The position numbers were made by a program, and so were the translations under genes. A stretch of 13,728 nucleotides of DNA from an uncultured Coriobacteriaceae bacterium (GTDB lineage Bacteria; Actinomycetota; Coriobacteriia; Coriobacteriales; Atopobiaceae), in the NCBI GenBank assembly GCA_900543875.1, contig UQSV01000048.1, forward strand, positions 1 to 13,728, in the 5' to 3' direction. Shown here one piece after another: positions 6,428 to 12,210 of the stretch; position 1 is the first letter of the stretch, and the number at the start of each line of letters is the position of its first letter. Under the pieces are notes generated by a model. It made no database searches and had not been told where the DNA came from. It saw nothing but the letters and a program-made list of their open reading frames with translations.

Positions 6428-7789
6428 CTATCTGCTGCTCAGGCCACCGTTGCCGTTGCCATAGCCGCCACCGTTGCCGTACTGCTCGAGGTACTGCTCG
6501 AGCAGCGATCCCTGCGACGAGCTGTCGGAGTCTTGCTGCTGCTGGAGCGCCTCGTCGCTGCCCAGCGTCACCTGCACCTGCATCTGCTTGCTGCCGCGCA
6601 TGAGCGTCACGGTCACGGTGTCGCCCACGCTGTGGGAGCGCACGGCCAGGAGCATGGCATCAGAGCTCGTGATCTCGTCGTCATCGATGGCGGTCACCAC
6701 ATCGCCCTGCTGAATGCCGGCCTGCTCGGCGGGGCCGCCAGCGGCCACCTCGGCCACGTAGGCACCCTGGTTCACCGACAGGTTGTTGCTGCGGGCGTTC
6801 TGGGCGTTCACGGTCTGGAACGAGCCGCCAATGTAGGCGTGCGTCACGGTCTCCCCGGCGATGAGCTTCTTGGCCACGTCAACGGCGTAGTTGCCCGGAA
6901 TCGCAAAGCCCACGCCCGAGCTCGAGCCCGAGTAACTCTCGATGAGCGAGTTGATGCCCACGAGCTGGCCCTTGCTGTTCACGAGGGCACCGCCGGAGTT
7001 GCCGGGATTGATCGTGGCGTCGGTCTGGATAAGGTTCGTGTAGATGGTGTTGCCCGAGGTAGACTGCAGCATCGTCGAGCGATAGAGCGAGCTCACAATG
7101 CCCGTGCTGACGCTCTGCTCGAGACCGAACGGGCTACCCAGGCTCATGACCCAGTCGCCCACCTGCAGGGAGTCGGAGTCGCCCACCTCAACCGGCGTGA
7201 GCGTGGCGCCCTCGGCGTCAATCTTGATCACGGCAAGGTCGCTCGACTCGTCGGAACCCACCACGGTGGCGTCGTACGAGTCACCGTTCACGGACACGCT
7301 GATGGACTGCGCACCCTCGATGACGTGGTAGTTCGTGAGGATGTTGCCGTCGGTGTCGAGGGTGACGCCCGAACCCACGCCATCGCCCTGGGCCGTGGTG
7401 ACGCTCACCGACACCACCGACGGCAGGGCCTTGGTGGCCACGGCGTTGGCAAGCGTGGTGTTGGAGTCGTCATCGGAGTTGACCGTGATGGTCTGGCTCG
7501 ATCCCGCGGACGAGGCGCCACTCGTGGCCACGCTCGCACCGGTGCCGCCCACCAGGCCAAAGCCCAGCAGCACGGCCACGACCGCCGCGGCACCCAGCAC
7601 GCCGCCAAGCAGGCCAAACGCAAAGGCCTTGAGGCCCGCGCGGGGCTTCTTGGGTGGCTTGGGCACCGGCGCGCCCGCGCCCGTGGGGTCTGCCGGGCTC
7701 GCGGGGGAGGCAACCCTCGCCTGCTGTGCGGTGGAGAAGGGCGGGATGGGCCCGGGCTGCGTCCCGTTCAAGTCGTTGTACTCAGACAT
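6428..7789 (-). CDS. htrA: HtrA/DegP-family membrane-anchored serine protease with PDZ domain
   Basis: Extracytoplasmic quality-control protease that degrades or refolds misfolded exported proteins. The 453-residue protein has a Pro/Ala-rich cytoplasmic N-terminus (1-50), one transmembrane helix (~52-82), a Ser/Thr-rich linker, and a trypsin-like domain with the complete triad His155 (TNYHVIEGA), Asp184 (SSDLAVIK) and Ser265 (NPGNSGGAL). A single PDZ domain (~320-412) is followed by a Gln/Ser stretch and a Gly/Asn/Tyr-rich tail. The ATG at 7787-7789 is chosen because AAAGGAG lies 7 nt upstream; the longer reading from 7828 lacks a site. It is monocistronic: the regulator's terminator lies upstream and its own terminator downstream. 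The layout matches Gram-positive HtrA proteins with an uncleaved N-terminal anchor. Confidence 0.95.
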   Translation of the reverse strand: MSEYNDLNGTQPGPIPPFSTAQQARVASPASPADPTGAGAPVPKPPKKPRAGLKAFAFGLLGGVLGAAAVVAVLLGFGLVGGTGASVATSGASSAGSSQTITVNSDDDSNTTLANAVATKALPSVVSVSVTTAQGDGVGSGVTLDTDGNILTNYHVIEGAQSISVSVNGDSYDATVVGSDESSDLAVIKIDAEGATLTPVEVGDSDSLQVGDWVMSLGSPFGLEQSVSTGIVSSLYRSTMLQSTSGNTIYTNLIQTDATINPGNSGGALVNSKGQLVGINSLIESYSGSSSGVGFAIPGNYAVDVAKKLIAGETVTHAYIGGSFQTVNAQNARSNNLSVNQGAYVAEVAAGGPAEQAGIQQGDVVTAIDDDEITSSDAMLLAVRSHSVGDTVTVTLMRGSKQMQVQVTLGSDEALQQQQDSDSSSQGSLLEQYLEQYGNGGGYGNGNGGLSSR

Positions 7790-7866
7790 GTTCTCGCTCC
7801 TTTGCGACACGCGCGGCGCTCGCGCCACGGCTTTTTTCTATCAACGTTGTACCCCTCGCCCAAGAC

Positions 7867-7901
7867 AAAAAACGCGCGGGCGGCACCAGACCACCCGCGC
7901 G
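7867..7901 (-). terminator. Intrinsic terminator of the GlnR-like regulator
   Basis: Arms CGCGCGGGCGG (7873-7883) and CCACCCGCGCG (7891-7901) pair with one mismatch around a 7-nt loop and are followed on the minus strand by TTTTTT (7872-7867). It lies about 93 nt after the regulator stop and separates that gene from htrA. Confidence 0.87.
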
Positions 7902-7993
7902 AGACAACGCTTGCAGCAAGCTGAAAATATGGCCGAGAAGCGCGCCAAAGGCGGTGGCGCAACAGCCGAAAACCCCAGCCAAGCAGGGAGAAC

Positions 7994-8668
7994 CTAGAGC
8001 TTGAAGAGGTAGCCCACGCCGCGCACCGTCACGATGTGGCTCGCCACCTGAGGACCCACCTTGGAGCGCACGCGTCGAATGTGCACGTCGACCGTGCGCG
8101 TACCACCGCAGTACTCGAAGCCCCACACGCGATGAAGCAGCGTCTCGCGCGAGTAGGCGCGGGAGGGGTGCGTCGCGAGGAACGACAGCAGCGAGTACTC
8201 CATGAGGGTGAGGTCGACGGGCTTGTCGTCGATGTTGATCTGGTAGGTGGCGAGGTTGATCGTCATGTTGTCAATCACGACGATGTCGCTGGGCGCGTTC
8301 TCTTCGCCCGGCCACAGGAGCTGGGTCATGCGGACCTCGAACTCGGCGGCACCGGCGGTGGCGAGGATGAAGTCGTTGCGGCCCTGGACGGGCATGCGCA
8401 GGGTCGAGAGCTTGTCCTCGTCGGTCACGAGCAGCTGCGGGATGCAGCCGTTCTCGGCCGAGTAGGTCGCCACGCGCGAGACGAGGTCGTCGGAGGCACC
8501 GGCCAGGTCGAGCGTCACGAGGCCAAAGTCGCTCGCGCTCGAGATCGCCTGGTCAAAGGTGTCGGGCGTGGCGAGCAGCACGGAGATGTCGAGCTCGTGC
8601 GAGAGCTCGCGCATACGGTCGTGAAGCCTGGTGGTGCGCGATATGAGAAGGACCTTCTTGTGGTGCAT
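7994..8668 (-). CDS. glnR: GlnR-like OmpR-family regulator with atypical receiver domain
   Basis: A 224-residue two-domain transcription factor. Residues 3-120 form a receiver-like fold in which Asp54 (VTLDLAG) remains, but the acidic pocket is LISRTTR rather than two acids, and the conserved Lys is gone (NDFILATAG). Residues ~130-224 are a winged-helix DNA-binding domain ending HIVTVRGVGYLFKL. The segments NDFILATAGAAEFEVRM and WGFEYCGGTRTVDVHIRRVR closely resemble actinobacterial GlnR, the phosphorylation-independent global nitrogen regulator. I chose the ATG at 8666-8668, with GGGAG 7 nt upstream; an ATG at 8698 is possible. No sensor kinase is adjacent, which fits an orphan regulator. Proximity to a glutamine-type transporter and a GS homologue supports a nitrogen role. 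Gene name is by resemblance; family membership is certain, orthology less so. Confidence 0.85.
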   Translation of the reverse strand: MHHKKVLLISRTTRLHDRMRELSHELDISVLLATPDTFDQAISSASDFGLVTLDLAGASDDLVSRVATYSAENGCIPQLLVTDEDKLSTLRMPVQGRNDFILATAGAAEFEVRMTQLLWPGEENAPSDIVVIDNMTINLATYQINIDDKPVDLTLMEYSLLSFLATHPSRAYSRETLLHRVWGFEYCGGTRTVDVHIRRVRSKVGPQVASHIVTVRGVGYLFKL

Positions 8669-8727
8669 GCGGGTGCTCCCGTGTCCTTGGGGACTCATCG
8701 CCCCTGACCTACTCATTAGGGTCGTTG

Positions 8728-8733
8728 TCAACA
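8728..8733 (-). promoter_or_regulatory. Possible -35 box of the regulator gene
   Basis: A perfect TTGACA reads on the minus strand 60 nt upstream of the chosen start. No matching -10 hexamer is obvious at 16-18 nt, so this is a tentative call. A weaker alternative pair (CCGACA, 18 nt, TAATCT) lies slightly further upstream. Confidence 0.3.
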
Positions 8734-8779
8734 GAGATTAGCACGAATCCACTGGTCATGTCGGCTAGCGGTCTGCCTC

Positions 8780-8795
8780 GTTAACAAAGCGAAAC
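8780..8795 (+). promoter_or_regulatory. GlnR-box-like site upstream of the regulator
   Basis: The sequence GTTAA-CAAAGC-GAAAC matches the remembered actinobacterial GlnR site (gTnAc, 6 nt, GaAAc) at all but one position of the paired half-sites. It lies ~110 bp upstream of the regulator start, suggesting autoregulation. Short motif; a chance match is possible. Confidence 0.4.
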
Positions 8796-8821
8796 GCTGG
8801 TATTTCGAGAAGCGTGCGGCC

Positions 8822-8850
8822 GAGAGGGGCAATGCGCCGGCCCCTCTTTT
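8822..8850 (+). terminator. Plus-strand terminator-like hairpin with no known gene
   Basis: AGAGGGGC (8823-8830) pairs with GCCCCTCT (8840-8847) around a 9-nt loop; the following plus-strand bases run on to TTT. The opposite strand lacks a T-run, so polarity is plus, although the neighbouring genes are all on the minus strand. Confidence 0.5.
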
Positions 8851-8862
8851 CAGAAAGGATGG

Positions 8863-8883
8863 CAAAGGGCTCTGACCCCTTTG
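8863..8883. repeat. Small hairpin, CAAAGGG/CCCTTTG
   Basis: A 7-bp perfect inverted repeat (8863-8869 and 8877-8883) with a 7-nt loop sits between the plus-strand hairpin and the glnQ terminator. No T-run follows on either strand; role unknown. Confidence 0.45.
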
Positions 8884-8898
8884 TCACCCTCGCGATTG

Positions 8899-8934
8899 AA
8901 AACGAGGCGGAGGGACAGTCCCCTCCGCCTCGTT
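8899..8934 (-). terminator. Intrinsic terminator of the glnHPQ operon
   Basis: A perfect 14-bp stem (AACGAGGCGGAGGG at 8901-8914 with CCCTCCGCCTCGTT at 8921-8934) and a 6-nt loop begin 1 nt after the glnQ stop codon and are followed on the minus strand by TTTTC. Confidence 0.88.
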
Positions 8935-8935
8935 C

Positions 8936-9730
8936 CTACACGTCCTTGATGTTGCCGAGGAACGCCTGAGTGCGCTCGCTCTTGGGGTGGTCGAAGACCT
9001 CCTCGGGCGTGCCCTGCTCGACGATGACGCCGCCGTCCATGAAGACCACGCGGTCGGCCACGTCGCGGGCAAAGCCCATCTCGTGGGTCACGACGATCAT
9101 CGTCATGCCCTCGCGGGCCAGGTCGCGCATGACGCCCAAGACGTCGCGCACGAGCTCGGGGTCAAGGGCGCTCGTTGCCTCGTCGAACAGCATCACGTGC
9201 GGGTTCATCGCCAGGGCGCGGGCGATGGCGACGCGCTGCTGCTGGCCGCCCGAGAGCTGCGAGGGCATGTAGTCGATGCGCTCGGCCAGGCCCACCTTGG
9301 TGAGCTCCTCGACGGCCACGCGCTCGGCCTCCTCGGGGCTGCGCTTGAGCACCTTCTCCTGCGCGAGCATCACGTTCTTCTTCACCGACAGGTGCGGGAA
9401 GAGGTTGAATTGCTGGAACACCATGCCCAGCTGGCGGCGCACGGCGTTGATGTCAACGCCCTTCTGGGTGATGTCGGTACCCTCGAAGACGATCTGGCCA
9501 CTCGTGGGCGTCTCGAGCAGGTTGATGCAGCGGAGCATCGTGGACTTGCCCGACCCCGAGGGGCCCAGCACCACGACGACCTCGCCACGGTGGACGTCGA
9601 GGTCGATGCCCTTGAGGATGACGGTCTCGCCGTCGTAGGTCTTGTGCAGGTCGCGGATAGAGACGACGACCTCGTCGCTGTTGCCCGTGGGCGCCGCGCC
9701 CGTCTCGGCCACGCTCTTGTTCTCTGCCAT
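8936..9730 (-). CDS. glnQ: Polar amino-acid ABC transporter ATP-binding protein
   Basis: ATPase that powers import by the adjacent permease. The 264-residue protein has Walker A GPSGSGKST (56-64), Q-loop VFQQFNLF (Gln106/107), ABC signature LSGGQQQR (159-166), Walker B VMLFDE (179-184), D-loop SALD and H-loop His216 in VVTHEMGF. These are the hallmarks of the GlnQ/HisP/ArtP polar amino-acid family. A strong ribosome-binding site, GGGAGG, lies 9 nt before the ATG at 9728-9730, and the permease gene ends 15 bp upstream, so the two are co-transcribed. The first ~20 residues are a non-conserved Ala/Gly extension. The substrate cannot be read from the ATPase; the name follows the family and nitrogen-related context. 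Confidence 0.94.
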   Translation of the reverse strand: MAENKSVAETGAAPTGNSDEVVVSIRDLHKTYDGETVILKGIDLDVHRGEVVVVLGPSGSGKSTMLRCINLLETPTSGQIVFEGTDITQKGVDINAVRRQLGMVFQQFNLFPHLSVKKNVMLAQEKVLKRSPEEAERVAVEELTKVGLAERIDYMPSQLSGGQQQRVAIARALAMNPHVMLFDEATSALDPELVRDVLGVMRDLAREGMTMIVVTHEMGFARDVADRVVFMDGGVIVEQGTPEEVFDHPKSERTQAFLGNIKDV

Positions 9731-9745
9731 GCTACGTTGCCTCCC

Positions 9746-11068
9746 TTAGGCGATGTGGTCGCCGTCGATGACGCCGGCTTCCTTGAGGGTCTTCTTGCGG
9801 CGCTTGCCCGCGTCGGTGCCCAGCATGCGGGCCTCGAGCTTGCCCACGAGGCGGGCCAGTGGGATCGTGACCACCAGGTAGAACAGGGCGGCGACGATGT
9901 AGGGCGTGATCGAGCCGGTGGAGGCCACGATGGTCTTGGAGTACATGACGACCTCCATGACGCCCACGGCCGCCAGCAGCGACGTGTCCTTGTACAGCAG
10001 GATGAACTCGCTGGTCATCGTCGGCAGGACGTTGCGGAACGTCTGCGGGATGATGACGTAGACCATCGTCTGGAAGCTCGTCATGCCCAGCGAGCGGGCG
10101 GCCTCGGACTGGCCCTTGGGGATCGACTGGATGCCCGCGCGGAAGATCTCGCACAGGTAGGCGGCCGAGTTCATCGCCAGCACGATGACGCCCAGCGGGT
10201 AGCTGGGGATCTGAAGACCCGCGAGCGGCAGGCCAAAGAAGGCGATGTAAATCTGCAGGAAGGCGGGCGTGCCTCGCACGATGTTGACGTAGAAGCCCGC
10301 AATGCCGCGCAGCACGCGCAGCTTGGAGATGCGCATGAGGGCGAGCACGAAGCCAAACGGGATGGCCAGCGGGAATGCCACGAGCACGATGGCCAGGGCC
10401 ATGAGGAAGCCCTGGAAGACCGACGGGATGCTCGACACCAGAATGGGCGGGTTGAGGAAGAGACGCAGGAACGTGTTCTCGTTCCACTTCCGCACCCAGT
10501 CCTGCTCCTTGAGCCAGTTGGCGGCCGAGTCCCACGGGCTCACGCTCGTCACCGAGATGGCGGACACGTCGGAGAGGTCGTGGCTCGAGCCGTCGGCCAG
10601 GGTGTAGGAGGCGCTCAACTGCTCGTCGCCGCCCGAGATGGGAAACACCACCTTGTAGAGCTCGAGGCGCACGTAGGCGCCAGCCGGGGCGTCCTCGTCG
10701 AGCGCGAAGGTCACGGACTGGCCGTCGGAGCTCACCTCGGTCTTGGGACGGTCGCGCGTCATGAGGTCGTCGCCGGAGAGCAGCGTGAGGCGCGCGTCAT
10801 CAGTGGAGTACGAGGTGCCCTCGGGCAGGGTCAGCGTGACACTCTTGACCTGCTCGGAGGCGTCGGCCTGGCCCTCCCAGGTGATGCGCGTCTCGGAGCC
10901 GCCGAGCACCTCGCTCGAGCCGCTGCCGTTGGGCTTGGCCGAGCACTTCTGGGTCTCGAGGGCCTGGGCCGCCGTGGGCGAGGCAAGCGTGAGCGCGCAC
11001 GCGAGCGTGGCGAGTGCGACGGCGAGCGCACGCAGGTGCGGGCGGGCCTTCTTGGTGTTGTCGAGCAT
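9746..11068 (-). CDS. glnP: Amino-acid ABC transporter permease with N-terminal extracytoplasmic domain
   Basis: A 440-residue membrane protein, about twice the usual ~220 residues for this family. Residues 1-36 are a signal peptide (basic start, LAVALATLACALTLAS, cleavage near AQA). Residues ~37-185 form a soluble Ser/Thr/Glu-rich domain with alternating beta-type segments (RITWEGQ, VKSVTLTLPEG, YVRLELYKVVFP). Residues ~195-440 are the HisM/GlnP-type permease with about five membrane helices and the EAA loop EIFRAGIQSIPKGQ...SLGM (307-330), which docks the ATPase. The added domain is too short and lacks the signatures of a substrate-binding protein, and a separate binding lipoprotein is encoded upstream. 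The ATG at 11066-11068 has GGA about 10 nt upstream. The role of the extra domain is unknown; it may interact with the lipoprotein or cell wall. Confidence 0.9.
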   Translation of the reverse strand: MLDNTKKARPHLRALAVALATLACALTLASPTAAQALETQKCSAKPNGSGSSEVLGGSETRITWEGQADASEQVKSVTLTLPEGTSYSTDDARLTLLSGDDLMTRDRPKTEVSSDGQSVTFALDEDAPAGAYVRLELYKVVFPISGGDEQLSASYTLADGSSHDLSDVSAISVTSVSPWDSAANWLKEQDWVRKWNENTFLRLFLNPPILVSSIPSVFQGFLMALAIVLVAFPLAIPFGFVLALMRISKLRVLRGIAGFYVNIVRGTPAFLQIYIAFFGLPLAGLQIPSYPLGVIVLAMNSAAYLCEIFRAGIQSIPKGQSEAARSLGMTSFQTMVYVIIPQTFRNVLPTMTSEFILLYKDTSLLAAVGVMEVVMYSKTIVASTGSITPYIVAALFYLVVTIPLARLVGKLEARMLGTDAGKRRKKTLKEAGVIDGDHIA

Positions 11069-11091
11069 GAAATCCGTCCTTTACGGCAAAC

Positions 11092-11119
11092 GCCCCTCCC
11101 CCGATTGCGGGAGAGGGGC
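11092..11119. promoter_or_regulatory. Intergenic hairpin between glnH and glnP
   Basis: GCCCCTC (11092-11098) pairs with GAGGGGC (11113-11119), with inner CCC/GGG pairs and a bulged A. On the minus strand it is followed only by GTTTGCC, so it is more likely a partial terminator or mRNA-stabilising structure after the binding-protein gene than a full stop. Such structures commonly allow higher expression of the binding protein than of the permease. Confidence 0.5.
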
Positions 11120-11127
11120 ACAACCAT

Positions 11128-11141
11128 ATTCCCTAGGGAAT
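11128..11141. repeat. 14-bp perfect palindrome after glnH
   Basis: ATTCCCTAGGGAAT is a perfect palindrome 4 bp beyond the glnH stop codon, just before the intergenic hairpin. It could be an operator-type site or part of the 3' structure of the glnH message; purpose unknown. Confidence 0.4.
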
Positions 11142-11145
11142 TCTA

Positions 11146-11979
11146 CTAGCCAAAGTACTTGTTGACGATGGAGTCCATGGTGCCGTCGTCGGTGAGGGCC
11201 TGGAGGGCGTCGTTGACCTTGGCGAGCAGGTCGGCGTTGTCCTTGTTGATGGCGATGCCGTACTCCTCGCCCGTGGCGATCTCCTTGATGACCTGGGCGT
11301 TGGTGTAGGCGTCGGCGACCATCTTGGCGGCGACGGCCTTGTTGGTGACGACGGCAGTGGCGTTGCCGGCCTGCATCTGGGCGAAGCAGTCGGTGGCGTT
11401 GGTGAAGGGCTGGGTGGTGGCGTTGGGGAAGTTCTCCTGGGCGTAGGACTCGCCCGTGGTGCCAGACTGCACGGCGATGACCACGCCGGCCTGGTTGAGG
11501 GCGTCGGTATAGGTGTCGGCGGTGACGTCGGCGTTGTCCTTCATGGCAACAATGCCCAGGTCATCGATGTAGTACGGGTCAGAGAAGTTGACCTGCTCCT
11601 CGCGTTCGGGCTCGATGGTGATGCCGGAAAGGCCCAGGTCGACCTGGCCGCCGGCGGCCACGGCGGGCACGATGGCGTCGAAGTTGAGGCTCTTGATCTC
11701 GAGCTCAAGGCCGAGCTTGTCGGCCAGGGCCTTGGCGAGGTCCATGTCGAGGCCCACGTACTCGTCGTTCTCGAGGTTCTCGAACGGCGGGAAGTCGGGC
11801 GAGGTGCCCACGGTAAGCTTGCCCTCGGTGACGAGGGAGGCGGCGTCGGCAGCAGCGGTGCTGGCGGCCTCGGTGGTGGCGGCGGTGTTGCCGCCGGTCG
11901 AGCCGCAGCCGGCCAGGGCCGCGATGGCGGCCAGGGCGCTCGCGGAGCCGATGAACTCGCGCCTGCTCATGTTCTTCAT
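11146..11979 (-). CDS. glnH: Amino-acid ABC transporter substrate-binding lipoprotein, Tat-type
   Basis: Captures a polar amino acid outside the membrane and delivers it to the permease. The 277-residue protein begins MKNMSRREFIGSASA, a twin-arginine motif (SRREF), followed by a hydrophobic stretch and lipobox LAGC, so Cys25 should be lipidated after Tat export. A Thr/Ala-rich tether (27-48) precedes an SBP family 3 domain: LTVGTSPDFPPFE, YVGLDMDLAKALADKLG, DLGLSGITIEPEREEQVNFSDPYY, and a C-terminal MDSIVNKYFG. The ATG at 11977-11979 follows AGGGGACACACC, a good site; the reading from 12036 adds a non-signal-like Arg-rich extension. First gene of the operon with the permease and ATPase. The ligand is not certain; glutamine is suggested by neighbours only. 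Confidence 0.93.
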   Translation of the reverse strand: MKNMSRREFIGSASALAAIAALAGCGSTGGNTAATTEAASTAAADAASLVTEGKLTVGTSPDFPPFENLENDEYVGLDMDLAKALADKLGLELEIKSLNFDAIVPAVAAGGQVDLGLSGITIEPEREEQVNFSDPYYIDDLGIVAMKDNADVTADTYTDALNQAGVVIAVQSGTTGESYAQENFPNATTQPFTNATDCFAQMQAGNATAVVTNKAVAAKMVADAYTNAQVIKEIATGEEYGIAINKDNADLLAKVNDALQALTDDGTMDSIVNKYFG

Positions 11980-12053
11980 GGTGTGTCCCCTTCCCGTGCG
12001 CCGGTGGCGCAGCTTTCGCGGGTCACTCGCCCGCATGCGTCTCTGCCAATAAT

Positions 12054-12073
12054 GAAGCGGTTTTATGCGCTTC
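12054..12073. promoter_or_regulatory. Inverted repeat, candidate operator of the glnH operon
   Basis: GAAGCG (12054-12059) and CGCTTC (12068-12073) form a perfect 6-bp dyad with an 8-nt spacer, next to the palindrome GTAATTAC (12076-12083). They lie in the AT-rich ~120-bp stretch upstream of glnH, where a TACAAT on the minus strand could serve as a -10 box. Regulator unknown. Confidence 0.35.
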
Positions 12074-12158
12074 TTGTAATTACGTTGCCTATTGTACTCA
12101 GAATTTTGTATCTGAACGGTAAATCATTCGGTTATTTTGCATATTCTCGAAATTGGCT

Positions 12159-12194
12159 AAAAAAGAGGCGCGCCTTCATGCAATAAGGCGCGCC
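12159..12194 (-). terminator. Intrinsic terminator of the GS-like gene
   Basis: A perfect 10-bp stem (GGCGCGCCTT at 12167-12176 with AAGGCGCGCC at 12185-12194) and an 8-nt loop are followed on the minus strand by TCTTTTTT (12159-12164). It begins 17 bp beyond the stop codon and separates the gene from the glnH operon. Confidence 0.9.
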
Positions 12195-12210
12195 CCATGG
12201 CGTCGATGTC

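Noticed and set aside
6533..7924. 463-codon plus-strand frame opposite htrA
   Set aside because: Antisense shadow of htrA, with biased His/Arg/Gly composition and no recognisable motif.
9746..11068. Permease N-terminal region as a fused substrate-binding domain
   Set aside because: It is only ~150 residues, lacks SBP family 3 signatures, and a complete binding lipoprotein is encoded next door.
8987..11149. 720-codon open frame on the plus strand opposite glnQ and glnP
   Set aside because: It is antisense to two clearly recognised genes, has a His/Asp/Arg/Gly-rich composition typical of antisense reading of high-GC DNA, and shows no domain or ribosome-binding site.
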